DNA from: Isoperla grammatica
Taxonomy: Eukaryota; Arthropoda; Insecta; Plecoptera; Perlodidae
Length of the DNA: 64,000 bases
Direction of reading: 5' to 3'
Assembly: GCA_945910005.1 (NCBI GenBank)
Contig: OX246747.1
Span: forward strand, 38,817,190 to 38,881,189
In this document: in pieces, positions 30,495-42,350 of the stretch
How positions within the stretch are numbered: the first letter of the stretch is position 1
Layout of the letters: the number at the start of each line of letters is the position of its first letter
Notes under the pieces: model-generated
Databases searched by the model: none
Seen by the model: only the letters and a program-made list of their open reading frames with translations
What the model was told of the DNA's origin: nothing
Made by a program: the position numbers and the translations under genes

Positions 30495-31828
30495 CTACAT
30501 GGCCGGGCTCGGACTCTCCACCACACCAACAAACCTCCACGGGTGAAAGGGTTAAGGGAGGGGGGGGGGGGGGGGGTAGGAGGGCTCAAACATGGCCGGG
30601 CTCGGACTCTCCACCACACCAACAAACCTCCGCGGGTGAAAGGGTTGGGCGGGGGGGGGGGGGGGGGGTGAAAGGGTTAAGGCGGATGATTGATTGGGGG
30701 TGGAAGGGTTAAGGTGGTTTTGTTTGGGAGAGAAAGGGTTAGCTTTGGAATGTCGGGGGCTGTCCGGTTGGACCAGGGCTCAAACATGGCCGGGCTCGGA
30801 CTCTTCACCACACCAACAAACCTCCGCGGGTGAAAGGGTTGGGGGGGGGAAAGGGTTAAGGCGGATGATTGATTGGGGGTGGAAGGGTTAAGGTGGTTTT
30901 GTTTGGGAGAGAAAGGGTTAGCTTTGGAATGTCGGGGGCTGTCCGGTTGGACCAGGGCTCAAACATGGCCGGGCTCGGACTCTCCACCACACCAACAAAC
31001 CTCCACGGGTGAAAGGGTTGGGGGGGGGGGAAGGGTTAAGGCGGATGATTGATTGGGGGTGGAAGGGTTAAGGTGGTACTGTTTGGGAGAGAAAGGGTTA
31101 GCTTTGGAATGTCGGGGGCTGTCCGGTTGGACCAGGGCTCAAACATGGCCGGGCTCGGACTCTCCACCACACCAACAAACCACCACGGGTGAGAGGGTTG
31201 GGGGGGGGGGGGAAGGGTTAAGGCGGATGATTGATTGGGGGTGGAAGGGTTAAGGTGGTTTTGTTTGGGAGAGAAAGGGTTAGCTTTGGAATGTCGGGGG
31301 CTGTCCGGTTGGACCAGGGCTCAAACATGGCCGGGCTCGGACTCTCCACCACACCAACAAACCACCACGGGTGAGAGGGTTGGGGGGGGGGGGAAGGGTT
31401 AAGGCGGATGATTGATTGGGGGTGGAAGGGTTAAGGTGGTTTTGTTTGGGAGGTACAGGGTTAGCTTTGGAATGTCGGGGGCTGTCCGGTTGGACCAGGG
31501 CTCAAACATGGCCGGGCTCGGACTCTCCACCACACCAACAAACCTCCGCGGGTGAAAGGGTTGGGGGGGGGGGGCAAGGGTTAAGGCGGATGTTTGATTG
31601 GGGGTGAAAGGGTTAAGGTGGTTTTGTTTGGGAGGGAAAGGGTTAGCTTTGGAATGTCGGGGGCTGTCCGGTTGGACCAGGGCTCAAACATGGCCGGGCT
31701 CGGACTCTTCACCACACCAACAAACCTCCACGGGTGAAAGGGTTAGGGGGGGGGGGGTTGGGGAGGAAAGGGTTAAGGTGGTTTTGTTTGGGAGGGAAAG
31801 GGTTAGCTTTGGAATGTCGGGATGTCGA
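30495..31828 (+). repeat. About 181-bp GGGTTA-rich satellite array, 7-8 units
   Basis: Each unit carries AAGGGTTAAGGCGGATGATT, GATTGGGGGTGGAAGGGTTA, GAAAGGGTTAGCTTTGGAAT, GTCGGGGGCTGTCCGGTTGG, CATGGCCGGGCTCGGACTCT and CACCACACCAACAAACCTCC, then a poly-G tract of variable length. Open 62-66-codon frames recur once per unit and are not genes. Confidence 0.94.
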
Positions 31829-32065
31829 ACACACGAGTATTTCTTGATGTTCCTTACTTACAAACTAACAAATAATAAATAACAGGAAACATAATAAATC
31901 TATAACAAGACGAAATATAAATGCACTTAAAGCTAATCCATTACTAAAATAGATAATACAGAGTACAGACAATAGATTTAGCAAATATGAAATGTTCAAT
32001 TTTCATTTGTATGCAGTTAATTGTTGACTTATTGTTAGAACACACGAGTATTATTTCTTGATGTT
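31829..32065. repeat. Resumed AT-rich 180-bp satellite
   Basis: GAACACACGAGTATTTCTTG and AGATTTAGCAAATATGAAAT return immediately after the G-rich array, showing that the G-rich array sits inside the AT-rich one. Confidence 0.85.
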
Positions 32066-32276
32066 TCTGAAACAAACAGAACAACCCTATTAATATGTAT
32101 TTTTTTTTTATTAACTTTTGCCAACTAGGCCTACTATCTCTGCTATATGTATCACACACAAACGCAGGACAGGCGAATGAACCTATAGCTGGTTTGCATA
32201 CTAACTGAGATTTATACTAAAAGTTCTCAAACGTTTGTCCTACCTGGGATTGGTCAGCGTCAGCGTTGGGTCTGCA

Positions 32277-33493
32277 GAGAACTCGGTAGGGCTGCGGCAC
32301 ATCTTGGCACCACATCTGAGCCAGATGAGGTTTGAGAACTCGGTAGGGCTGCGGCACATCTTGGCATCACATCCGAGCCAGATGAGGTTTGAGAACTCGG
32401 TAGGGCTGCGGCACATCTTGGCACCACATCTGAGCCAGATGAGGTTTGAGAACTCGGTAGGGCTGCGGCACATCTTGGCATCACATCCGAGCCAGATGAG
32501 GTTTGAGAACTCGGTAGGGCTGCGGCACATCTTGGCATCACATCTGAGCCAGATGAGGTTTGAGAACTCGGTAGGGCTGCGGCACATCTTGGCATCACAT
32601 CCGAGCCAGATGAGGTTTGAGAACTCGGTAGGGCTGCGGCACATCTTGGCATCACATCTGAGCCAGATGAGGTTTGAGAACTCGGTAGGGCTGCGGCACA
32701 TCTTGGCATCACATCTGAGCCAGATGAGGTTTGAGAACTCGGTAGGGCTGCGGCACATAATTGGCATCACATCCGAGCCAGATGAGGTTTGAGAACTCGG
32801 TAGGGCTGCGGCACATAATTGGCATCACATCCGAGCCAGATGAGGTTTGAGAACTCGGTAGGGCTGCGGCACATAATTGGCATCACATCCGAGCCAGATG
32901 AGGTTTGAGAACTCGGTAGGGCTGCGGCACATCTTGGCATCACATCTGAGCCAGATGAGGTTTGAGAACTCGGTAGGGCTGCGGCACATCTTGGCATCAC
33001 ATGTGAGCCAGATGAGGTTTGAGAACTCGGTAGGGCTGCGGCGCATCTTGGCACCACATCCGAGCCAGATGAGGTTTGAGAACTCGGTGGGGCTGCGGCA
33101 CATCTTGGCATCACATCTGAGCCAGATGAGGTTTGAGAACTCGGTAGGGCTGCGGCACATCTTGGCATCACATGTGAGCCAGATGAGGTTTGAGAACTCG
33201 GTAGGGCTGCGGCACATCTTGGCATCACATGTGAGCCAGATGAGGTTTGAGAACTCGGTAGGGCTGCGGCACATCTTGGCATCACATCCGAGCCAGATGA
33301 GGTTTGAGAACTCGGTAGGGCTGCGGCACATCTTGGCATCACATCCGAGCCAGATGAGGTTTGAGAACTCGGTAGGGCTGCGGCACATCTTGGCATCACA
33401 TCCGAGCCAGATGAGGTTTGAGAACTCGGTAGGGCTGCGGCACATCTTGGCATCACATCTGAGGCAGATGAGGTTTGAGAACTCGGTAGGGCT
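32277..33493 (-). repeat. 57-bp tandem array, about 21 units
   Basis: The unit contains GAACTCGGTAGGGCTGCGGC, ACATCTTGGCATCACATC and GAGCCAGATGAGGTTTGA. 57 is a multiple of three, so several frames are open on both strands; three units near 32755-32880 are 58 bp (CACATAATTGG) and reset the frame. On the minus strand the terminal unit reads through GAGTTCTCTGCAGACCCAAC to CAGGTAGGACAAAC, a donor-like end. The unit aligns with the exon-like segment at 33962-34080. Confidence 0.93.
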
Positions 33494-33797
33494 AAATTAG
33501 AAAATGAGGGTCACGGGTCTTCGTTGAGTTATTTCGACCTATATTCTACGATTACATTGAATTTTTACAATAAATATTACAATTAATTCAATCATAATTT
33601 CAAAATGATAGTTATAGAGTGGGGTAGAGTGGGAGAAGTATTTACTTCATAGGAACTTTCTGGTGGCAGCCCGAGGCCCGGAATGCCGAAGGGCCCGGAT
33701 TTGTCCAGGGGCCCGGGATGCGATCGCATCCCGGCATCCCTAGCCAGTCCGCGTCTGCCTATAGGTGTAGGGGCCGACTTTGAATACGACGATAAAA

Positions 33798-33928
33798 TTC
33801 ATAGTCGGCCCCTACACATAGGGGCACCCATTGTTGCTATGGATTTGTTTCGTTGATGGAAAATAACATGCAAACAACTGTTACCTTGGTAACAATGGGC
33901 ACCCCTAGGTGTAGGGGCCGACTATGAA
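33798..33928. mobile_element. Palindromic MITE with about 38-bp terminal inverted repeats
   Basis: The left arm TTCATAGTCGGCCCCTACAC then ATAGGGGCACCCATTGTT matches the reverse complement of the right arm with about three differences. An extra half arm (GGTGTAGGGGCCGACTTTGA) at about 33766-33786 shows a nested or broken second copy. There is no ORF. Confidence 0.8.
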
Positions 33929-33961
33929 AGTGTCATGGATGTTTGTCCTACCTCAGGCTAC

Positions 33962-34080
33962 CTGCTCCACCGTCAGGTCTGTAGATGAGACGAGGTCCAA
34001 CAACTCGGCAGGCCACATCTCGACAAACTCGGCAATGAGAGACCCGGGCACCGGTCATCCTCGCACGACAGACAATTGCC
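33962..34080 (-). other. Exon-like segment related to both TGTC cassettes and the 57-bp array
   Basis: On the minus strand a CTGCAG acceptor is followed by GGCAATTGTCTGTCGTGCGA, then GGATGACCGGTGCCCGGGTC as in the cassettes. It then has sequence unlike the cassettes that reads IAEFVEMWPAELLDLVSSTD then LTVEQ, ending at CAG followed by GTAGCC. Small indels break the frame between the two parts. The second part aligns with the 57-bp unit (GAGATGTGGCCTGCCGAGTT against AAGATGTGCCGCAGCCCTAC), and both end near GTAGGACAAAC. It may be a degraded copy of the founding exon of all three arrays. The gene is not recognised. Confidence 0.45.
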
Positions 34081-34606
34081 CTGCAGACAGACAGACAGAC
34101 AGACAGACAGACATCAGAGCCGATACCTTGCGCGATACGCGTCCGCCATGAGACCCATCACCGGGCACCGGTCATCCTCGCACGACAGACACTTGCCCTG
34201 CAGACAGACAGACAGGCAGACAGACATCAGAGCCGCTGCTTCTACTCAACTCAACAGATTCCTTGCGCGATACGCGTCTACCATGAGACCCATCACCGAA
34301 CACCGGTCATCCTCGCACGACAGACACTTGCCCTGCAGACAGACAGACAGACAGACATACATCAGAACCGCTGCTTCTACTCAACTCAACTGATACCTTG
34401 AGCGATACGCGTCCGCCATGAGACCCATCACCGGGCACCGGTCATCCTCGCACGACAGACACTTGCCCTGCAGACAGACAGACAGGCAGACAGACATCAG
34501 AGCCGCTGCTTCTACTCAACTCAACAGATTCCTTGCGCGATACGCGTCTACCATGAGACCCATCACCGAACACCGGTCATCCTCGCACGACAGGCACTTG
34601 CCCTGC

Positions 34607-34639
<33 letters not shown>

Positions 34640-35184
34640 TACATCAGAACCGCTGCTTCTACTCAACTCAACTGATACCTTGAGCGATACGCGTCCGCCA
34701 TGAGACCCATCACCGAGAACCGGTCATCCTCGCACGACAGTCACTTGCCCTGCAGACAGACAGACAGACAGACAGACATCAGAACCGCTGCTTCTACTCA
34801 ACTCAACTGATACCTTGAGCGATACGCGTCTACCATGAGACCCATCACCGAACACCGGTCATCCTCGCACGACAGTCACTTGCCCTGCAGACAGACAGAC
34901 AGACAGACAGACCGACAGACAGACAGACATCAGAACCGCTGCTTCTACTCAACTCAACTGATACCTTGAGCGATACGCGTCCGCCATGAGACCCATCACC
35001 GAGCACCGGTCATCCTCCCACGACAGACACTTGCCCTGCAGACAGACAGACAGACAGATATCAGATTCGCTGCTTCTACTCAACTCAACAGATTCCTTGC
35101 GCGATACGCGTCTATCATGAGACCCATCACCGAACACCGGTCATCCTCGCACGACAGGCACTTGCCCTGCAGACAGACAGACAT

Positions 35185-35215
<31 letters not shown>

Positions 35216-35468
35216 TACATCAGAACCGCTGCTTCTACTCAACTCAACTGATACCTTGAGCGATACGCGTCCGCCATGAGACCCATTACCGAGCACCGGT
35301 CATCCTCGCACGACAGTCACTTGCCCTGCAGACAGACAGACAGACAGACAGACAGACATCAGAACCGCTGCTTCTACTCAACTCAACTGATACCTTGAGC
35401 GATACGCGTCTACCATGAGACCCATCACCGAACACCGGTCATCCTCGCACGACAGTCACTTGCCCTGC

Positions 35469-35509
<41 letters not shown>

Positions 35510-35619
35510 TCAGAACCGCTGCTTCTACTGAACTCAACTGATACCTTGAGCGATACGCGTCCGCCATGAGACCCATCACCGAGCACCGGTCATCCTCCCA
35601 CGACAGACACTTGCCCTGC

Positions 35620-35656
<37 letters not shown>

Positions 35657-35766
35657 TCAGGGCCGCTGCTTCTACTCAACTCAACAGATACCTTGCGCGA
35701 TACGCGTCGGCCATAAGACCCATCACCGGGCACCGGTCATCCTCGCACGACAGACACTTGCCCTGC

Positions 35767-35799
<33 letters not shown>

Positions 35800-36044
35800 T
35801 CAGGGCCGCTGCTTCTACTCAACTTAACAGATTCCTTGTTCGATACGCGTCTGCCATGAGACCCATCACCGGGCACCGGTCATCCTCGCACGACAGACAC
35901 TTGCCCTGCAGACAGACAGACAGACAGACATACATCAGAGCCGCTGCTTCTACTCAACTCAACAGATTCCTTGGGCGATACGCGTCCGCCATGAGACCCA
36001 TCACCGAGCACCGGTCATCCTCGCACGACAGACACTTGCCCTGC

Positions 36045-36081
<37 letters not shown>

Positions 36082-36334
36082 TCAGAGCCGCTGCTTCTAC
36101 TCCACTCAACAGATTCCTTGCGCGATACGCGTCCGTCATGAGACCCATCACCGAGCACCGGTCATCCTCGCACGACAGACACTTGCCCTGCAGATAGACA
36201 GACAGACAGACAGATAGACAGACATCAGAGCCGCTGCTTCTACTCCACTCAACAGATTCCTTTCGCGATACGCGTCCGCCGTGAGACCCATCACCGGGCA
36301 CCGGTCATCCTCGCACGACATACACTAGCCCTGC

Positions 36335-36367
<33 letters not shown>

Positions 36368-36762
36368 TCAGAGCCGCTGCTTCTACTCAACTCAACTGAT
36401 TCCTTTCGCGATACGCGTCGGCCATGAGACCCATTACCGAGCACCGGTCATCCTCGCACGACAGACACTTGCCCTGCAGACAGACAGACAGACATCAGAG
36501 CCGCTGCTTCTACTCAACTCAACAGATTCCTTGCGCGATACGCGTCCGCCATGAGACCCATCACCGGGCACCGGTCATCCTCGCACGACAGACACTAGCC
36601 CTGCAGACAGACAGACAGACACTTGCCCTGCAGACAGACAGACAGACAGACATCAGAGCCGCTGCTTCTACTCAACCCAACAGATTCCTTGCGCGATACG
36701 CGTCCGCCATGAGACCCATCACCGAGCACCGGTCATCCTCGCACGACAGACACTTGCCCTGC

Positions 36763-36809
<47 letters not shown>

Positions 36810-37094
36810 TAGACCGACATCAGAGCCGCTGCTTCTACTCAACTCAACAGATTCCTTGCGCGATACGCGTCCGCCATGAGACCCATTACCGGGCACCGGT
36901 CATCCTCGCACGACAGACACTAGCCCTGAGACAGACAGACAGACACTTGCCCTGCAGACAGACAGACAGACAGACAGACAGACATCAGAGCCGCTGCTTC
37001 TACTCAACCCAACAGATTCCTTGCGCGATACGCGTCCGCCATGAGACCCATCACCGAGCACCGGTCATCCTCGCACGACAGACACTTGCCCTGC

Positions 37095-37171
<77 letters not shown>

Positions 37172-37255
37172 TCAGAGCCGCTGCTTCTACTAAACTCAAC
37201 AGATTCCTTGCGCGATACGCGTCCGCCATGAGACCCATCACCGAGCACCGGTCAT
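34081..37255 (-). repeat. Second (TGTC)n plus exon-like cassette array, inverted
   Basis: The same unit as at 13541-21540 appears on the opposite strand as CAGACA tracts and GAGACCCATCACCGAGCACC, GGTCATCCTCGCACGACAGA, CACTTGCCCTGCAGACAG. There are about 22 units. The two arrays point toward each other across about 12.5 kb. Some units contain an internal partial duplication of CACTTGCCCTGCAGACAG (36620, 36945). Confidence 0.93.
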
Positions 37256-37274
37256 TAAAGTTGCTAATAGCTTA

Positions 37275-37738
37275 TAGGGAACCCGCAACTGACGTCACAT
37301 CCGGACTACAACAATGGAACACATGAATTGAACCGATGGACAAACAATCAGCTGTCAAAATAATAAAATTGCAACCATACAAATAAAAACAAGTGCTCGC
37401 CATTTAAAACTTTTAATGATGGACAAAAAAGAATGAGCACCAAACGACAGCAATGAAACAAATGAATTGAATCGATGGGAAAGCAACAAGCTGTCACGAC
37501 AATAATTTCTTCTGATTTTGGAAAACAAAACAAAAACAAACAAATACACATACAAAACTTTCATTAAGTCGTTGTCTATCATTAAAAGTTTTAAATGGCG
37601 AGCAGTTACTATTGCTACACTTGTTTTTATTTGTATGGTTGCAATTTTATTATTTTCACAGCTGATGGTTTGTCCATCAGGTCAATTCATTTGTTCCATT
37701 GTTGAAGTCCTGATGTGACGTAAGTTGCGGGTTCCCTA
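37275..37738. mobile_element. Non-autonomous DNA transposon with TIRs over 100 bp
   Basis: The left end TAGGGAACCCGCAACTGACG then TCACATCCGGACTACAACAA is inverted at the right end (TAGGGAACCCGCAACTTACG in reverse complement, then TCACATCAGGACTTC). Matching continues through TGGACAAACAATCAGCTGTC and the CAACCATACAAATAAAAACA block. TA abuts GGGAACC at both ends, consistent with a TA target duplication. The central part has a second, partial inverted copy. A relative is at 50285-50577. Confidence 0.82.
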
Positions 37739-37739
37739 A

Positions 37740-39197
37740 TCACGACCATAACCAAAGATAATATTATATTGTGCACTTTCTGTATAAGTATACCGCATGA
37801 TATATTATACATTAACTAAAACAAAATATAATGTCCGCCACCAGTTAGATCAGCTGTTGCTGGCTTGCGACGTCACTAGGTCAACATCTTTATACATCAA
37901 AACAATAGTCTGCGTTCTCAGCCCTGCATACAGTTGTCACTGTCCGATTACTCACCGACCGTCAACATAACTCGTCATGTCGTAGCGAGCGAGTCCTGCG
38001 TATGATACACAGATCAATAATGTTCCAACTATTCAACAATGTCATCATTACGAATACCCAAGTTTCTAGTTCAAAGATTACTAAATATGTTGTGGTGGTT
38101 TCTATGCTGCAGAGTTCTTTTATCTGATCGTAAAAATATGTTCTTTAATTACTGAATAATTAGCCTGTAATAATTAGCGGCAATATTCCTGCCTGTTCAC
38201 TTTCTGGCCGGAGTTAAATATAGAAACAAATAAATATGTTAATACTTGACTAAGATGATTCTTGTTTTTACTCCCCTTTTCAACACAAATATACGTTATT
38301 AAAGTTTTAATGGAAAGTATTCATTTCTTAATTCTTAATCATTTTAATGATGTTTCAATACTGTTATTCATTGTAAGGACCGCTAAATGTTCGTGACGGA
38401 CGTAAAAGACGGGAGTAAAAACAAGAATCAGCTCAAGTCAAGTATTACCATAACTACAACAATGTTATTGTGTTTGTACTCATCTTCCGGGTCCTGCAAC
38501 GCGTCAACAATGGTTCCAGTGGGGTACGCGTTGATGGGTGGTGGCGAGGTAGGCGATCTCGTAACGATGTCTTCGTGAGTCGGAGGGGGGGGGGGGGGGG
38601 GGGGGGGGCTTGATGCAACGTATGGGGCGATGATTGGCGATGATGATGGGTAGATACCTGAAGCTAATTGATGATATTCTGTATTAATTAACTCACTCGG
38701 TGTCATGAGACGTAGACAGTGAAGCGCCACTGAATCTTAGATCACACTGATCACACTATTACACTGATTACACTGATTAGACTAATCACACTATTACGCT
38801 TAGATTACACTGTGTTTAACGGCCGATCTAATGGAATCACACACTGACTAGAACAATGCATAAAACACGCACTTAATAGTCTTTCTCTAGTCTACGCAAT
38901 AAGTCGTCGCGATTAGTGCTTCGATACAACTTGTCTACGAACTTATGCCGGTACGCTGTAAAGCTGGCGTGCTTTCAAATCAGACCTACGTCGTTACTTC
39001 TTAGTCACTGTTCACTCTACGAGCTCTCGACCAGGTCTCCTCGCTGTCAACAACGCTCTTATCTCGGGAGTAGGGGTGAGGTAGGGGTAGGTATAGGTGG
39101 GGGAATGGAAGATACGGTAGAGGTACAGAGTTCAAATGGCTGTCACAGCCAATCTCATTCAAATAAAATAAACAAATGTACGTTTATCATTATTTCA
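37740..39197. other. Intergenic, no gene recognised
   Basis: Holds a pure G run at about 38583-38609 and a (CACTGATTACACT)-like simple patch near 38745-38815. Open frames at 38387-38578 and 38428-38730 run over the G run and are not recognisable. Confidence 0.4.
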
Positions 39198-39205
39198 CTT
39201 ATAAC

Positions 39206-40586
39206 CAGTGTTGGGTAAGTTCCTTAAAAAAATGGACCTATTTCCAGTTCCAGTTCCACGCAAGGAAAAAGGAACTCTTTCCAGTTCCAAGTTCCTCTAA
39301 AAATAAAGGAACTGGGGCGTTCCTTAGTTCCTTTCAAAATGGAACTAAGTTCCTAAATAGTTCCTTTCCGCAAACAACCATTTTTCTTTGGATATTGCCG
39401 AGCGGGATACTAACCATCGACTCAATGGTTATTATCCGGGTTTATGCATTATACACCAAGAACATTGACAACAAGTATTTAAGGTTATTTTATATGTTAA
39501 TTCTTAATGCATTACAATTTACATTAATTATTAAAAACTAAAATAAATAATTAATTCAATTAAAGTTTTTATATTAAATTTAATGCCAAGGGTTCGCAAA
39601 TCACGCCTAAAATATGGTTGAGATTTGTAGGAATCAAAATGCTTGTGCTTCTTTAGATTGGCAGGCGATGACCTCGAAGCATCGATTACTTTATTAGCTG
39701 CTAAACAAAGCAAGCATTTTGCCAAAAAATTCCTTCGTCGCCGAAAATATCACTTTCGCCCGGAAAGAAAATGGTATGTATTTTTTAAATGGCAGTATGT
39801 TATTGCCACGAACACCAGACATAATTATAACAAAACGATCGAAGGATACAGCGATGTTGTCACATGCACTTGTCGCGAAGAATTGAATACCTACTGAATA
39901 GATCAGTGAATATTGCGATAGCTCCTTGCCGCTAAATAACTTCACCCCCCACCCCACTCGGACCACATCTTTCATCATCAAAGCCTTCCCGTTTCCAATG
40001 AATTCGAATGCAGTTTTGTTGGCGATGCGAATAATTGGTATTAACACCGCCGGGGTGTTAAGGGAACATTGACTGATGTAATGGGTTGACAAGTGATATA
40101 TTTCATATTTTGTTTGATTTCGGAATGACAGTCTGAGGCTCTCACACCTGTTTAGGAGGGGTTGGACGGTTGGTGATTTATAAGTGAAATGACACCCTTA
40201 CTCCGCACGAGCGATTTGGGATTAGTCACCGGTTTCGGGTCTTCGACTTGTGCCGGTGTGCGACTACCACACGCGGGGGTGGCGTAGCAGGTGGAGGGTT
40301 GGGATGGGTAGACAAGAATGAAATATTACAAAAAAAGTTGTTTTAGATTTCTCGTTTCTGTCATCTTGTAAGTAAACTATGTTTTGGCGCTTGCGTCCTT
40401 CAAGCTTGTACAGTCAAGTAAAAATAAAAGGAACTTATGAAAATAAGTTACAGTTCCTGGAAAATTGGAACTATGGCGTTCCACAGTTCCTGGTTGGAAA
40501 AAAGGAACTATAGCGTTCCTTAGTTCCTTAAAAAGGAACTAGTTCCTAGGAACGGAACTAAAAAAATCCGTTCCTACCCAACATTG
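39206..40586 (-). mobile_element. hAT-superfamily transposon remnant with 8-bp target duplication
   Basis: The left end begins CAGTGTTGGGTAAGTTCC and the right end in reverse complement begins CAATGTTGGGTAGGAACGG. Both are flanked by a perfect 8-base direct repeat CTTATAAC (39198-39205 and 40587-40594). CAGTGTTGGG termini plus an 8-bp duplication define hAT elements. At 1.38 kb it is too short for a full transposase; only a BED-finger fragment remains, on the minus strand. GGAACT/AGTTCC words are repeated near both ends. Confidence 0.9.
39531..39725 (-). pseudogene. BED-type zinc finger fragment of hAT transposase
   Basis: The frame contains AKCLLCLAANKVI followed by SSPANLKKHKHF, the C-x2-C and N-L-K-x-H-x-H pattern of a BED finger found at the N-terminus of hAT transposases, where it binds the element ends. 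The preceding residues are in another frame and no RNase-H-like or dimerisation domain follows, so it cannot be active. Confidence 0.6.
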
Positions 40587-40594
40587 CTTATAAC

Positions 40595-41035
40595 AATATA
40601 TTATCCAAAATACATATGTTTCAAATATCAACAATAATACGTGTAAAAATTCATTATTAACGCAATACAACACATTTAGTTTAATAGAAATTCAGAAAAT
40701 AATGGGTTTAAGTGTATTTTGTCAAGAGTTTTGACAACAATGGTTACCAGTAAGTTTGTATCCAGGCAGGTGTCTATGTTTTCAAGTAATAACGTCACAT
40801 AACATTGGATTTCAGCTGGAAAGACAAAATGCATATTGTGTATAATTAGTTATAAATTAAATGATTTACTTTAGAAAATAGATAATGAAATAATCCTGGG
40901 ATTTCTAGATGAAGATTTGTGTATTTTATAAAGTACGTACTAGTACCAATATTGAAAAAGAATGACAATTAAGAGCAATCAAGATTCGTACTGTATAGAA
41001 TGTTATAATTACGTTTATATTGCACATTTTAGATT
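40595..41035. other. AT-rich intergenic, no feature recognised
   Basis: Low-complexity AT-rich sequence between the hAT element and the dispersed repeat that begins near 41036. No ORF or RNA gene was recognised. Confidence 0.4.
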
Positions 41036-41260
41036 GATTGATTAATGGGGCTTAACGTCTCATATTTTTGCAACAATGGCTAATAGAGACGATAAGCGGG
41101 TGATGATGAAGATGAGAAAGATGACGATGAAGAATAAAGCCATATCCGAATCAGATCCATTGTACGTCGCGTGGGTCGTCATACGGGAGTCCAGCAAGGG
41201 AGGGCAGGGCCAAGTGGGAAGAGAAATATTCAGTGGGGCCGTGGGGGGGAAAGGGACAGG
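41036..41260 (+). mobile_element. Dispersed repeat head (GATTGATTGATTAATGGGGC)
   Basis: GATTGATTGATTAATGGGGC followed by TTAACGTCTCA, a GATGATGAAGATGAG patch and, at its right, the unit of the next array. Order of motifs is the same as in dispersed repeats I associate with many invertebrate genomes; the family name is not verified. Confidence 0.45.
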
Positions 41261-42350
41261 GTCTCCTTTCGTCCCCTCTTACGACTAGCAGAGTCACTCT
41301 GGGCCTATTCTACCCCGGGCCGAGACGGGTCTCCTTTCGTCGCCTCTTACGACTAGCAGAGTCACTCTGGGCCTATTCTACCCCGGGCCGAGACGGGTCT
41401 CCTTTCGTCACCTCTTACGACTAGCAGAGTCACTCTGGGCCTATTCTACCCCGGGCCGAGACGGGTCTCCTTTCGTCGCCTCTTACGACTAGCAGAGTCA
41501 CTCTGGGCCTATTCTACCCCGGGCCGAGACGGGTCTCCTTTCGTCGCCTCTTACGACTAGCAGAGTCACTCTGGGCCTATTCTACCCCGGGCCGAGACGG
41601 GTCTCCTTTCGTCCCCTCTTACGACTAGCAGAGTCACTCTAGGCCTATTCTACCCCGGGCCGAGACGGGTCTCCTTTCGTCCCCTCTTACGACTAGCAGA
41701 GTCACTCTAGGCCTATTCTACCCCGGGCCGAGACGGGTCTCCTTTCGTCGCCTCTTACGACTAGCAGAGTCACTCTGGGCCTATTCTACCCCGGGCCGAG
41801 ACGGGTCTCCTTTCGTCGCCTCTTACGACTAGCAGAGTCACTCTGAGCCTATTCTACCCCGGGCCGAGACGGGTCTCCTTCCGTCGCCTCTTACGACTAG
41901 CAGAGTCACTCTGGGCCTATTCTACCCCGGGCCGAGACGGGTCTCCTTTCGTCGCCTCTTACGACTAGCAGAGTCACTCTAGGCCTATTCTACCCCGGGC
42001 CGAGACGGGTCTCCTTTCGTCGCCTCTTACGACTAGCAGAGTCACTCTGGGCCTATTCTACCCCGGGCCGAGACGGGTCTCCTTCCGTCGCCTCTTAAGA
42101 CTGGCAGAGTCACTCTGGGCCTATTCTACCCCGGGCCGAGACGGGTCTCCTTTCGTCCCCTCTTACGACTAGCAGAGTCACTCTGGGCCTATTCTACCCC
42201 GGGCCGAGACGGGTCTCCTTTCGTCCCCTCTTACGACTAGCAGAGTCACTCTGGGCCTATTCTACCCCGGGCCGAGACGGGTCTCCTTTCGTCGCCTCTT
42301 ACGACTAGCAGAGTCACTCTGGGCCTATTCTTCCCCGGGCCCAGACGGGC
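41261..42350. repeat. 68-bp tandem array, 16 units
   Basis: The unit reads GGGTCTCCTTTCGTCGCCTC, TTACGACTAGCAGAGTCACT, CTGGGCCTATTCTACCCCGG, GCCGAGAC. Units differ at isolated positions (CGTCGCC or CGTCCCC; GGGCC or AGGCC). The array is the 3' end of the preceding dispersed repeat amplified in tandem. Confidence 0.95.

Noticed and set aside
34076..37231. [11 protein letters not shown] plus-strand frames in the second array
   Set aside because: Same explanation as for the first array, in mirror orientation.
38428..38730. Proline-run frame (minus)
   Set aside because: The proline run is the pure G tract at 38583-38609 read in antisense; nothing else supports a gene.
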